Below, piece by piece: positions 32,468 through 44,484 of a stretch of DNA of 64,000 bases. The stretch lies in the NCBI GenBank assembly GCA_900088475.1, contig FLMG01001670.1, forward strand, positions 89,849-153,848, read 5' to 3'. The notes beneath the pieces were generated by a model, which saw only the letters and a list, made by a program, of their open reading frames with translations, searched no databases and was not told where the DNA came from. Source of the stretch: Hyphochytrium catenoides. Lineage: Eukaryota; Sar; Hyphochytriomycetes; Hyphochytriales; Hyphochytriaceae. Positions within the stretch are counted from its first letter, which is position 1, and every line of letters starts with the position of its first letter. The position numbers were made by a program, and so were the translations under genes.

Positions 32468-33066
32468 TATTCTAAATTAGCGGTGGTTACTTTCCACAAA
32501 TAAGGGAACATGTGTTGATTGATTCAAAATCGGAGACTGCCGCCCGTACACTGCACATGCACTTCAACTTGCATAGGTCAGATCATCTTCGGCATGAGGT
32601 AGAATGATCAAGGCCGCCACACCTCTGAAGTAGTGGGAGCTTTACTAGCGTGCCCAGGCAGTGTCTCAAGTCTCTTAACAGCTTCTTATTGTGGGCGTAC
32701 GTGGGCCACGTAACGTTGCGCAGTTCTTAGACCTTTAGTGCAGCAATGCAAGCTTAGCGCCTGCCAGCATCATCTACAGCGCCAGTTCACTTTATAACGT
32801 ACCTATCTCCCGCCAGGATAGGCAAAAGAAGATTCATATAATATGCGCACATAGATTTGTTTCAACCCAGAGTTGCGACCTCAATGCACGGTGTTGACTG
32901 GCAATGCAGAGATTTATATTATAGGTCTTACCATCACCTTGATGGCATTGGAGTTACCTACCTAGAGGCATGTTGTTAGAAAGAGGAAGTTCCTTCTATT
33001 TCTATAAGGATACCAGTCTAGGGCATCTTCTGACCCAACTGATGCGTGAAGAAACCCGTCCTTCCC
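32468..33066. other. intergenic region
   Basis: About 0.6 kb between the GMC promoter side and the 3' end of the first CTL gene. No ORF, RNA gene or repeat recognised. Confidence 0.45.
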
Positions 33067-35396
33067 CTACAGCTGCGGGTAGGTGACCAATGTGGGGTAG
33101 CGCATTCTCCAGGCATTCGCAAGATCGTGATATAGCTCGGGATGGTGCATCGCAAAAGCCGCAGAGTCCTCCGCAAAGCAAACGAAGATTGTATCAACTG
33201 CCGCTCCCAGCACGGTGAAGAAGACGGCTGCCCCCGCTGCAAAAGCGGCACAAATGCAAAGCGAGGGTCGGTTAGGACGCCTATGGCTGTAGGCCGCAAT
33301 CGAAGTTGAAGGTGAACTAGTGTAACACAAGCCAGATATTCTGAACGGCGGCAAGGGCTTCAAAAGGAGGGATGTCGTTCACTCACCAAGGCCAAGAAGG
33401 AAGCCTCCAACGCCCAGCGTGTATATGGCGCCGTCTGACTTGGCCACATCCAGCTGCGCCAAAACGACGCCGATAACAGCACATAACCCACCAATCAAGA
33501 CGGAAAACATGAACAGGACGTTGCCCACCAAGTCGTCAGAAATGATAGCGCTCCAGCCTCGAGCCTTAAACAGGTTGAAGACACTTTTGCAGGCATCGAT
33601 GTAGCCCATGCCATAAAGCCCTACAACGCAGAGTATAATAACAGAGCACAACGAGAGAAAAGAGAGTGAGTGACGGTTAGACAAGCAAGCACGTATGTTT
33701 CATGGCGAGGAAAGCACGAGATTGAATAAGTCAGCTCAAGCCACTATGCTCACCGACGTAGACAAAGCCCCATTTGTTGATGTACTCAACGATGGACTCC
33801 AGGCAGGCCAGAATGCACTGGGCGATGCAAGCAAGAAGGATTGTGATGACTGCAGTAAGAAGGATATGAATAAAGGTATGTTAGATGAGACGAGACTACG
33901 CGACGCACAGTGTGCACGCAGGACGAACCACACATACAAGTCTAACGTCAACACACAGAGCCAGTCAGCTTGATGACGATTCAGATTCTAGCCAGAGAGG
34001 CTTTACGCGGCAATTGGAGAGTTACGTCTCAGTGAAGAGCTACGTTTCAACGAGAAAAAAAGACTGTGGATGGACTACAGCATAAGAAAACGGTGCGAGC
34101 TTCAAAGAAACCGAAGCAGATTAAGGTTGTGAAAACGCTTACATCCATTGTCATCATCTGTTTGAGCCGAATAAGCCAGCTGCCGAAGTGTACTAATAAA
34201 GGCCAACACGAGCGAGCCGAAAGCCACCGAGCCCAAAGATGTAGTGACGGACCGGATGAACGCCGACATCGAGGTGTTCTTATACCCGCTGTTGTACCAG
34301 AAAGAGCCCATCACGCCCGCCGTGGTCACGGTGTTCAGACTGCGAATGGTGTAGGCACCGAAGTAGAAGGCAAGTAGCAAAAAAAAACCGCTGACTCCCA
34401 GCCATGTATTCTCACTCGAGTCGGAGCCAGGCTTGGTGTACTGTCTGTCGCTGTGATTGTAGACACCCAACACCGCTATGATCCATAGGGCGGTATAGGC
34501 GAAAAGAGCCACAGCAAGGACAACTGTTGACAAGTAAATGCCCCAGTACTTGTTTAATCCAGCGAACGCAACCCTAGGAGCACCACATAAAAACATGAGA
34601 GAGAGAGAGTGATGAAGATGGTGAGGGAGAGAAGAACCAGAGACACGAGCGGCCCTAGAGAAAGAGTCGTATAATGCGCCACATAACATCGTACAAAGAA
34701 AAAGAAGCTCATGCGAGAATATCGGCAAGGCCATTGGGCTTTGAGCGTTGGTAGGTGCAGTAGAGTTTGGCCATACCTGAATAGTGCGGCAGCAAACGGA
34801 ATGAAGCTTTGGACGGCCTTAAGATAGCATAACGCGATAAGGGCGAAGATGCCGAAGATTATGGCACCAATGTACTGGCCAACGGAGGCGTAGAGGACAG
34901 CCACCGCGATAAAAAAGGCCACCTCAAACCACAGGGCCACTTTGATAAAAACCTCTGGCTTCCAGTTCAGCAGAAACAAAGATGCCATGGACAGCAATCC
35001 AGCCAGTACCATGAGACCAACGAGACATATTAGCTCGTTGATCTGAAAATAATCTCCAACGCCGCTATCTGGCCGGTCCAGCTCGTTACTGACGGCTTCA
35101 AAGCCCCATATGATGGACAGAGCGATAATGGCCCCGACCGTGATGGCAAAGAGCGCTGCAAATATGGGATCTCTGGTAATGCAAGCATCATAGGCAGGGG
35201 AAGACAATCAATACGCAGACAATGAGTACACCTCTCATGACCTAATGAGAAACTGCACGCTTTACCTGCAGCCTGGCTTCTGCGCCTTTCGCTGCTCTAC
35301 GGCGGGATCCTTGTATGCCTCCTCTTCCATCATCATCCCTGGTGATGCGGCACCCATTTGCTGTTGCTGTTGTGGGTTATAATAGTTGTCCATCAT
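33067..35396 (-). CDS. choline transporter-like (SLC44/CTL) protein A, 485 aa
   Basis: Exons 35396-35266, 35172-34777, 34573-34143, 33849-33754, 33620-33387, 33236-33067; total 1458 nt, 485 aa plus TAG. A Gln/Met-rich cytosolic N-terminus (MMDNYYNPQQQQQMG) is followed by PGCRDPIFAALFA and about ten membrane segments. Family landmarks near the C-terminus are the run ending AQCILACLESIVEYINKWG and FVYVGLYGMGYIDACKSVF, then GAAVDTIFVCFAED. CTL proteins move choline and possibly ethanolamine or related substrates across plasma and organelle membranes. At 485 aa it is a compact member without the large extracellular loop of animal CTL1, closer in size to fungal Pns1. It is the downstream copy of a tandem pair. 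Confidence 0.9.
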
Positions 35397-36776
35397 GCTG
35401 CTCTTTAGCAAAACTAAACACAAATGTTATATAGAAGAGAGGTGCGAGCCTCACAATGCTAAGGTGATCGACTAGTCTGCACAGCAATCTGGAAAATGGA
35501 GCTTCAAGCTCTAGAAAGGCTCCAAAGCACGTCTCTCAGACCTTGATTTCTTTTCTATGAGTACGACTGCAGAGAAACGGAAGAAATGGTGGGCACGAGA
35601 TGGAGGACTCTGATAAAGTCTGCCAATAGGCTCCAACCCCAACGCCGCCGGCACAAACACAAACACAGGCTTTTCTGGTGGGGAGGGTAGGAAAGGGAAG
35701 GTTCAGGTCGTACAAAGGGGGTCTGCACACAAAATGAGAGACAGAGAGCGAACAGAGAGCCAGAGTGGGAATGAGAAAGAGAAAGAGCACGAGAGAGGGA
35801 AGGTAGGTGGGGAGATATCATGGCACAGTTGGGAGACAGAGAGGAGAAGAAAGATGAGGCACAAGGAAGAGAGGACCTAGTGGGGAAAGATGACAGAACC
35901 GGCAGACACAACAGGGAAACAAAGAGCAACAGAACAAGGAAGAGCGGCCACACTGTACGGTAGTGTTTCGGCACCACGGAAGTATTACTACGTCTCCGCT
36001 GTTATGACGCTATCCCATAGTTTCTGATATTATTACTCCCGATCAGAGGGAGAATCAGATTGTTATTGTTTACACAGAGAAAGTCAAACCAGCTGAGATG
36101 CCCTACTTCTTACTACTCGTAATATACGAGCTGGAGCACAAGGAAAGCGGATTACATAGAAGAAAGCTATCGAGAAGCCATACCTGTACTACTTTTCTAT
36201 TATAAACTGGTCAACGTTGGGTCTGCTGTATCAATGCTACAGTTGTAAGACTTCTTTGTGCACGAAAGTCTCACAATGGAAGTACGAGTGGGGTTATGAT
36301 GATAGGGCCAGGCTTGATGGAGATGGAAATAGGCACCACTGTTATTCTACTGCTCTACAGTAGTTGTGCAACTGCAGATGATGTTCAGCAAGCATCTGCC
36401 ATTGGTGGTCGTGCAGATTTGCTTGTTTGCGTATTCAGAGCATTGGCTGTACTGAATTAATAGAGCTCTTTCAGTCCTGAGTGCATTTGTCATCCTCTTG
36501 ATGGGTGGTGTGTTCGTAGCACTAGAGGTTAGGTGTTCAGAGCACGAGAAGTCATCATAGGAATATATGCTGTAGATTTTATAATCAAGAGGGCTGTCTA
36601 GCCTCGTGCTATCCGGTCTCATCCCTTTCCACAATGGGCTAGTGCTATCACGCTTGCACTATGATAACTCTCCGTGGTAGGTAGCCTGCTTGGGATAGCC
36701 TCCCACAAACGCAATAACTTGACAAACTTGATAACAGGAAGGTCTGGTCCGTCAGGCTTAAGAGCACACCCTCAAT
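35397..36776. other. intergenic spacer with a purine-rich strand
   Basis: About 1.4 kb between the two CTL genes. Between about 35536 and 35977 the plus strand is dominated by A and G in imperfect GAGAGA/GGAAGA runs. This sits just upstream of CTL-A and may include its promoter or 5' leader. The remaining part shows no gene, RNA or clear repeat. Long minus-strand frames across the tract (Leu/Ser-rich) are composition artefacts. Confidence 0.5.
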
Positions 36777-38931
36777 CTAGAGTCTACTGCAATACCCTTG
36801 CTCCATCAAAGCCTCAGGATAAATGGAGTACCATCCTGTAACCAAGTCGCGATACAGTTCTGGCTTGTGAGCCGCAAATGCGGCCGGGTCTTCAGCGAAG
36901 CACACGAAGATGGTGTGCACAGCTGATGTAACTATGGAGAAGAAAATTGCCGACATGGCTTCATAGGTGGGCACACAGAGCCGAGAAACGGGAAAAGATA
37001 CAAAGAGTTTGCGAGAACCAATCGTTAGTAACAAGCGCCATCTCGGGTCAAGATCTTGTCCATGCTTACCAACGCCGACAAAGAAGCCTGCGATTCCAAG
37101 AACAACCATTGAAGTTCCTGTAGTTGCGTAATTCGTGGCGCCAATTAAAGCACCAGCAAGGCCCAGTGTGCAGCCAATAGCCAGGGAAAACATCATTAAG
37201 ACGTTCGTCACCAGGTTGTCATTGATAATAGCAGTCCAGCCGCGAGCTTTGAAGAGATGGATGACGGACTTGCATGCCTCTGTGTAGCTCATTCCATATA
37301 TACCTGGGAAAGAATTGGACAGCTAACCGGTTAGCACCCGAGTTGCTTAGAGGATGCTAAATGCTGTACACATGTTTAGTGGGAAAGATTATAGAGACCA
37401 TGATGGCACATTGTCACCGCCGGAAGAGGAGAAGATGCTTCAATGGCAGAACGAGTGCACCATGAAAGAATATGATCGCTGAGCAGAGCCAGTTATGATA
37501 CTAGTGCGAAACGGTAAGAGATGAGGTCTTACCAACATATACGAAGCCCCATTGGTTCAAAAATTCTACGACGCTCTCAATGCAGCTTAGAAGACACTGC
37601 GCCAAGCACGCAAAGATCAGCCCCACCACTAAAGAATCGTGCGATGAGGTAGCAAAGAGGAAGAGATTGTTAGCCAATGTGAGCGTTCCTTTTGAAACCC
37701 TTTTAGGTATACCGTCACGATCTTCTTGACTCTGGCGCTGCGCTTGTATAGCAATTTGGCGCAAGGTCTCAATGACAGCCACTACTAAAGAGCCACTGAA
37801 GAGGTGCCCGAGATGAGCTCAGCTCCATTTTTAAGACTAGGCACCGCAAGGCAGATAGGACAGCAACACATACAATACGTACAAAGCAGCATCAACGCGG
37901 ATGTAGAATTGATAAATGCAACAACACACTTACAAGGCAACAGAGCCCAATGACGTTGTGCAAGCTCTCAGGAGTGCTCCCAGCGAGGAGCCCGACTTGT
38001 TGTTGTACCAGTATGACGCCACAGCCCCCGCCACCGTGACAGTGTTCAGATTCTTGATAGTAAAGGCGCCGAAGTAGAAAGACAAAAGTAGACAGAAGAA
38101 AGTCACACCCTGAGTAGACCCCATGTTATCGTCGTCATCTCCTCGCTCGCGGCGCTCATTGTTCTGCAACCGCTGGAAGACTCCAATAACGGCCACCATC
38201 CAGACGACAGCAAATAAAAACTGCGTAATCTGGATTCCAAGCGCTACGACGTACAGTCCCCAATTGTCCCTAAGTGCTGCACAGGCAACCCTGGAACTGT
38301 GGTTAGGAGGTGGTCGTCATGAGCTTAAGTTCACATCTAACGAGACTTACTTCAGATTAACGCTTGCAAAGGCAATTCGATCTTGAACGGCTCGCATGAA
38401 GCAGTAGGATAGACCTGACATCAGAAGAAACACGACTCCTACAAGGACGGACTGAACCATGGCCAGAAGACCCAAGACAAAGAACCAAAGTATCTGGAAC
38501 CATAGCCCAATCCGAATCATGTTCTCGGCATTCCTTATCATTAGCACGACGCTGAAGACTGAGAGGATGCAAGCGGCTCCAGAGAGTCCAGCAATGGCTA
38601 TCAGCTCATGAGTTGAAATAGGGCTCGGCTCACTAGCCCGCTCTCTCTGAGACTTCTGCGCCTCATTGATAGCAGGGATGCCCCATAACACTGCTAGTAC
38701 TCCCATGACCACGAGGTTGGCGACAAACAGGACTGCGAAGAAGGGGTCTCTGAAAGGAGGAAGTAACCATGAGTAGGCATCTGAAGTGGCTCAGAAAGGC
38801 TATACTTGGGGTCACCTGCATCCGGACGAAGCTACACGAGGCTTGATCGCCTCCACATGTGAGACAGTGTATCCTGGAGGATCTGCAGAGTCGAACGTCC
38901 GTCCTCCCACATTTTTTTTTGAGACATCCAT
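36777..38931 (-). CDS. choline transporter-like (SLC44/CTL) protein B, 488 aa
   Basis: Exons 38931-38816, 38749-38351, 38290-37934, 37795-37713, 37628-37533, 37303-37070, 36958-36777; total 1467 nt, 488 aa plus TAG. The N-terminus (MDVSKKNVGGRTFDSADPPG) differs from copy A, but the body matches: SSGCRDPFFAVLF, LGSVAF|GSLVVAVIETLRQIA, AQCLLSCIESVVEFLNQWG, FVYVGIYGMSYTEACKS, FKARGWTAIINDN and HTIFVCFAEDPAAFAAHKP. Two exons are identical in length to copy A (96 and 234 nt) and every shared intron has the same phase. Copy A's 431-nt exon is split here into 357 and 83 nt by one extra intron. This is a diverged tandem paralogue, so the two may differ in substrate or membrane. Confidence 0.9.
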
Positions 38932-41900
38932 GGTTGCCCTTGGGAGCAGTGGTTGTGAAGCGTCAGAGAACTGCATGCAGGCGGCTTGCTTTATAGCGAC
39001 TCCTGTCGCGCCTCGTTACTCAAGCTTGGAACGTAGGCCTCTCAGGCACCAGGAGGCAATCGGCACTCTTTAGCGGTCTTGGCGACGGCGAAATGGTAGA
39101 GCGCACATGGATCAAGACGGCGGAGTGCAGGGTCCCCAGGAACCAAGAGAAACAGAGAGAGAAGAGGGAAGATCGTTGCTTGTCCGAAGGTGTGAAACAG
39201 CAGCCCAGTTCTCCTGGAAAGCTCTCTCACAAGCAGAGAAGAACAGTTAGACACGGGGAAAACGGAAATTACACCTTCGAAACTTGATATTCACTACTCC
39301 TGTGATTCTAATGAATTCTTCAAGGTTACCGATTCCAGGTAAAAGGGAGATAGAGAGGGCATTACGCAATAAATAAAAGGGCGGCTATGAGTTGGAGCGA
39401 AATCGGTCAAATGACGGTAAGCTGTCGATGAAAAAGTGCGGAAACCGAAAACCAAGAGAACAGGAGGCTTCATCAAAAAATCATTGACCTACTTTATTAC
39501 ATCTATTAGAAAGTACAAGCACGGGTTGACGAAGAAGGAGAGCAACAATATCGTCCTTATTTCTACTATGAGCCGCCTCTGCAAGAAATAATGAGCTGCA
39601 GCTCTTCTTGATGGTGGTGTTTGAGAGGCACAGGAGCACAGGAGGAAGTAGTACCCTGCTGCGTTTGTTTTCTTGATGATAATAGCAGCCTTCCTTGGGT
39701 TTAGAGTCTTCTTCTTCTATTGTACCAACCTCCAAGTGAACAACGACAGAGCGCAGACTCTTTGTGCAGACCAACGGTCACAACAAGTGTTGTTGATTAT
39801 AAGAATGTCACTAGTACAAGTAGGAAGAGGATGGTACTCTGGTAGTAATCTGGAAGCTGATAAAACGGTGGTAGTGGTGTTCGGATCGGAGAGAAAAGTA
39901 GTGTCCTCTCCTCCTGACGATTAGGTAACGACATCTCCTCCTAAAGCAGAATTAGAGCCCATAATACTGTTTGTTGGGGTGATGTCGTCATCAGATTGCT
40001 AAAATTAAGTACTATCATCTTTCGCCACCGGTCAATGATAACTCGCTATGCTAGCAAGGCCAACCTGTTTTAGGTAGATATTATGATGGAGTTCTTATCA
40101 GAGGCTGAATGAGGTCTGAATGAAAGTGTTCCTCCGCCGTTAGCAGCGGGAGTGGTGCTAGTAGGTACTCTCAGCCTAGAAGCATACAACCACTACGCTA
40201 CTTACCCTACCAGGCGCGACGAGCCCTTGCCACTCTTCATCAGAAGAGAGAAGTATCCCACCATCATGAGCTTGACAATGGCGAAGATGTATTTCTATCT
40301 TCTTCTTTCGTAGTGGCTTCTTGTTTGGAGTGTCAGTATTCGACGAAGTCACACTATTGGGGCCGACGCATACCCGAGGAGGAGACTGTCATGTGCAACG
40401 TGCATCACAGCCTACTAACAGGCATGAAGACACATCTTCTGCATTTGCCAAACCGTCCTGGTCAGTGATGAAAGTGCGGTTGGAAGTAGCTCGACTTCTT
40501 CAAGTGGTGCCGTGGTATAATAGCTAGAGGGCAATAATACAGAAGCTTTTATCGGCCGTAGTTCTATACGCATAAGGTGCACCTTATAATAATGCGATGA
40601 GGGCACGTCAGCATGATGGCTGCATACACGTCTGCATTAGTTCGTTCTACGAGCAATCTCGAAAGGAGGCGAGACAACACGATAAATTCTTATCCTTCTA
40701 CAATGGAGGAGCTACAACAGCACATAATTCGAATACCATTGTATTATGGCGTCAATCGCCTGAAGCGGCGCCGGAAACTGGATATTTTTAGTGGCTCTTC
40801 TTCTAGGAGAGCAACAGCGCCAAGAGTTGCCTCTAACACCCATATAGAACTAAAGAGAAGATAGTTCTTATGCTATGACTTTCTCTTTGGCACACCCGTA
40901 TCTTATTATCTCAAAAAAGGTGCGAAACTTTGGCTGATGGGTGGTGTCAATAATATAAGAAAAAGTATGACTAGGAGTGCAGATTGGTGGTTAGTACGCT
41001 AGTGTTGATAATGATGCTGGTAATTATTGGCAGGCTTTTTAGATGATACGACAGCACTGATGACCATGACCATAAGCTGTCCAATGTTACCAACAGACGG
41101 AGTAGACTCGTACAGGCAAAGACTTGAGATCGATGAAGCAAAAGCCGAAAGCTGGCCTTATTTCACACCAGCACATGCCCTATTTACAGTATTGGCGCTA
41201 TTGAGCTATTGTCTATCGCTCACCCCTTTCTCCTTGCTCAGTCCTCATTGTATCCAAGGCAAATTTTTCTGAAGAAAGTACAGTATTTCAGGTTACAGAT
41301 GGGTGGGGATGTCACGACTCTCATAGTATCATAAGACTGAGTTAGAGGCGGGTGGAAGTTGCAGTGAAAGTGGAGAAAGTTCCACGGCCATGCCTGTCTT
41401 TTCAAAGAGGGCCGCAATGAAAGTAACTCACCTCTCCAATGCCTTGAAAGCTTCGCAACCTTAGGCTTTTGTGACGACAGAGCCGGTTTCTTTCAATGTT
41501 TATGAAAGTTATCAGTATTTTTGGTAGGATATCCTCTGTGGCTCCAACAAGTAGAACGGACAATAATGCGTACAAATGTTACAGTCAACGAGGTGGGAAA
41601 ATTATGAAAGAATGGAGCACTTTCTCTCGGCCTTTTGTGCCTGTCTGCCCATTGCTGAACCTTCAGCCTAAACGAAAAAGTGATCTGAAAGCTTTCCATG
41701 CGAAAGAAACCTCTTTGAAATCAAACTCCTTCTTATTCTCAGACAGAAGGTGGGTGGGCGTCTGATTCCAACCCATGGAGTGGATGGGCACATAGGCAAA
41801 AATGTTACTCCGTACTTGCCATTACTAGAAGCTACAGCCCACTCCCACCCACCTGTTGATGGAAGTAAGGAGGAGGGCTAGAGAATGTACCAGATCACTG

Positions 41901-42802
41901 CAGCTAAATATTGAAGAGCAGCTGGAGGTTTACTGTATTTTGACAAATCGAAGGGGTGGGTAGGCGAATGGTGTTTCGGAACCCGAAGGATGACGGACGT
42001 GAGGAGGACAAGAGGAAAAAAATGAACGCTTTCGTAACGGCTTTGTGGGTTCTTGGTTCTCATGTCCATAGATAATGTTAGGCCTCCGTGCAATGATGAA
42101 ACCCTTCTGATTCTGTATGTGCCTGCGACAGGACATCATCAACCTTCTTTCCCTTTCTCAGATGTCTCTCTTAGCCCTTACTCGCCTTCTTATCTTTCCC
42201 GCTGTAGGGAGACAGAGCTGTCAACAGAGAGTCTAAAGAGAGGGAAAGAAAAAGACGAGAAGGGATCCAGAGAAGAGACTGTGAGCACAAAGATTGGAGG
42301 GAGAAAAATGGACCAAGACTGAAAAAAGTGGGAAAGGTCAAAGGTCAAACAAAGGGTCAAAGCAGCTCCAAGGTCCCAAGGCACATGAATAGTACAGAGA
42401 GCGAGAGCAAGAAGAGCCATGTAGAGAGGACAAGAAGGAGGGATGAATGAGGCTGGAGAACGGGTGGGGAACGTTCCAAACAGCCCTCAATATGAGAGAG
42501 AGGCAGCTGGAAGAGATAGCTACAGTTACTATGACCTCTGGTCGTAGACCTTCTGCCGACATACACAGCGGCTGTGAAGAGGAGGTGGAGCAAGGGAGCT
42601 TCCACAGGCTAGATGAGGACAAAGAGGAAGGTTTTTATAAGAGGGTGGAAAGATAAACTGGCGTCACTTTTTCTGTTCCTTGCTAGTGCCCGCGCCGTCA
42701 GGAGCTTCTGTCAGCAGCGCAATACTTTCACCCTTGGCGCCACAGCTCAAGAATTGTTATCGCTTGTAGGCCTTGTTATCGCAAGGTTGTCCATAATCAG
42801 CA
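38932..42802. other. gene-poor 3.9-kb region
   Basis: The longest stretch without an accepted gene. ORFs on both strands are short, without motifs, and overlap each other. The sequence has a patchy TTCTTC/GGTGGT character. An 11-bp inverted repeat (AGGTGGGTGGG at 41748-41758, complement at 41844-41854) could form a hairpin. I find no tRNA, rRNA or transposase. The last several hundred bases before 42803 presumably contain the promoter and leader of the next gene. Confidence 0.4.
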
Positions 42803-44212
42803 ATGGGTGCCACATGCTCTAAGCCAGAGGCAACAACTGTTGAACAGCAGCCCGTGAAGGATGTTCCAGAGACCGCTGAGACTGTAAAGGAAGGTGCTGT
42901 GGTGGTTGTAGAGGAGAATCCCGCGGAGGACACCCCTGCCACGACTGAAGAGAAAGCTGCAGAATCCACAGAGAAGACTGAAGAACCAGTAGCCACGGCC
43001 GACGAGGAGGCTCATATCGCGGAGGAGGCAGCCGCGCCAGATGCAGCTCCTCGCAAGAGTTCTGTAAGGGATTTCTTCAAGAACCTAGTTCCAGCGAAGA
43101 AGGAGAAGGCTGCAAGCGAGGAGAAGCCTGCTGAAGAGGCCGCAGTTTCCTTTGAAACTGCTCCAGAAACTGAGAAACCCGCGGATGAGGTCAATCAGCC
43201 TGCGGAAGTCGCTGAAGCTCCTGCCGAAGAAGCTGAAAAGTCGACCGAGGCGGTGGAAGCACCAACCGAGGAAGCTGAAAAGCCTACGGCAGAAGCCGTA
43301 GAGGTACCTTCCCAAGAAGCGGAAAAGCCGGCAGAGGAGAATCAACAGCCTACGGAGGAGAAGACTGCCGTCGAGGAAGCGCCAGCTGAGGGCAGGAAGA
43401 GTGTAAGGGAGTTTTTCAAGAAAATGATCCCTACCAAGAAGGAAAAAGAGGCTGAGAAGGCGGCAGACCAAGTTCCAGCAGCATCTAAGCCTGAAGAAGA
43501 CACAACACCTGCGGTCGAAGCCCCTGCTACTGAAGTAGCTGCTGCCCCCGCTACTGAAGAAGTGGCTGCTGTCCCCGCTACCGAAGTGGCTGAAGCCCCT
43601 GCTGCCGAAGAAGAGAAGACTTCAGAAGAGGTTCCTGCTGCAGCAGAGGCAGCAGAGGAGAGAAAGTCAGGAGTGAAGGATTTCTTCAAGAAGATTGTTC
43701 CTCACAAGAAGGAGAAGGTTGAAACTGCTGTAACAGAAGCTCCATCCGCTGAGGCAGAGCCCGCTGAGGCACCAGCTCCTGTTGCAGAAGAGACCCCAGC
43801 GGTCGAAACTGCAGCCCCTGATGCGTCAGCTACGGAAACTCCAGAGCACACTGATGAACCTCGAAAGTCTTCTGTAAGAAACTTCTTCAAGAAGATTATC
43901 CCCGCCAAGAAGGAGAAGGAAGAGGCCAAGGAAGTTGCACAAGAGCAAGCTCCAGCTACCGAGGAGGCGCCTGTCGCAGCAGCTGAGGAAGCCGCTGCTG
44001 CCCCTGTCGTTGAAGAGGCACCCGCAGCAGTCCCTACTCTTGAGGAAGCTCCTGTGGCTTTAGTGGAGGAAGCTGCAGCCCCTGTGGAGGTGGAGCCTGC
44101 TGAAGAGCCCAAGGCAGAAGAGGAGGCTGTAGCGAAGGAGGAAGAGGCCGTACTCGAGAAGTCAGCAGCGGAACCAGCCGCTGAGGCCCCTAAGGACACT
44201 GTTGTTGCCTAA
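42803..44212 (+). CDS. Ala/Glu/Pro-rich acylated protein with four basic amphipathic modules
   Basis: Single-exon, 469 aa, no recognised domain. The N-terminus MGATCSKP fits an N-myristoylation signal (Gly2, Ser6) with Cys5 as a possible palmitoylation site. The body is low-complexity and strongly acidic (Ala, Glu, Pro, Val, Thr), and so probably disordered. It is interrupted by four near-identical basic modules at residues 84-102, 198-215, 287-305 and 354-372. Their consensus is RKS(S/G)V(R/K)xFFKK(I/M/L)(V/I)PxKKEK, with an invariant Phe-Phe, Pro and one or two Ser next to basic residues. Acyl anchor plus basic-aromatic patch with Ser is the architecture of MARCKS, and the composition recalls BASP1 and AKAP12. 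By analogy the modules should bind acidic lipids or calmodulin and be switched by phosphorylation. That is inference; there is no clear homology. Starts elsewhere would lose the acylation signal. Confidence 0.82.
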   Translation: MGATCSKPEATTVEQQPVKDVPETAETVKEGAVVVVEENPAEDTPATTEEKAAESTEKTEEPVATADEEAHIAEEAAAPDAAPRKSSVRDFFKNLVPAKKEKAASEEKPAEEAAVSFETAPETEKPADEVNQPAEVAEAPAEEAEKSTEAVEAPTEEAEKPTAEAVEVPSQEAEKPAEENQQPTEEKTAVEEAPAEGRKSVREFFKKMIPTKKEKEAEKAADQVPAASKPEEDTTPAVEAPATEVAAAPATEEVAAVPATEVAEAPAAEEEKTSEEVPAAAEAAEERKSGVKDFFKKIVPHKKEKVETAVTEAPSAEAEPAEAPAPVAEETPAVETAAPDASATETPEHTDEPRKSSVRNFFKKIIPAKKEKEEAKEVAQEQAPATEEAPVAAAEEAAAAPVVEEAPAAVPTLEEAPVALVEEAAAPVEVEPAEEPKAEEEAVAKEEEAVLEKSAAEPAAEAPKDTVVA

Positions 44213-44375
44213 TTCACCCGCTACCAGGTTTATTTAGCTCTTATCTATAGTAGTAGCTCCTCTCTCTATCCATAGTTAGAACTGGCCCCGCTCTACCTTC
44301 GAAAGCGAGCCCAACGACGACACTATTGTAAAGTTTCTCTTAAATCTGAATGTCTTTTTTTCTATTCCTCTCCCG

Positions 44376-44484
44376 GCACTACTTCTACAGGCAAGTGAAG
44401 CTTTATTTCTGCACTCTTGAACACAAGAGGTGCACTAGTTCTACTGGCGAAGAGAGACATTACTAGTTCTACTGGCAAAAGAGA
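44376..44484 (+). repeat. short imperfect direct repeats in the 3' region
   Basis: ACTAGTTCTACTGGC followed by AAGAGA-type sequence occurs at about 44434 and again at 44462 (28 bp apart). A weaker copy (ACTACTTCTACAGGC) lies near 44380. They lie in the probable 3' UTR of the four-module protein gene. Confidence 0.55.

Noticed and set aside
35536-35977. Leu/Ser-rich minus-strand ORFs resembling membrane proteins
   Set aside because: They are the translation of a purine/pyrimidine-biased strand; no start context or homology.
39481-40864. Several 60-97-codon ORFs on both strands
   Set aside because: No motifs, mutual overlap, and no paired splice signals that build a longer frame.
43012-44199. 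Antisense Ala/Ser-rich ORFs opposite the four-module protein
   Set aside because: They are shadows of the GC-rich Ala/Glu codons on the plus strand.
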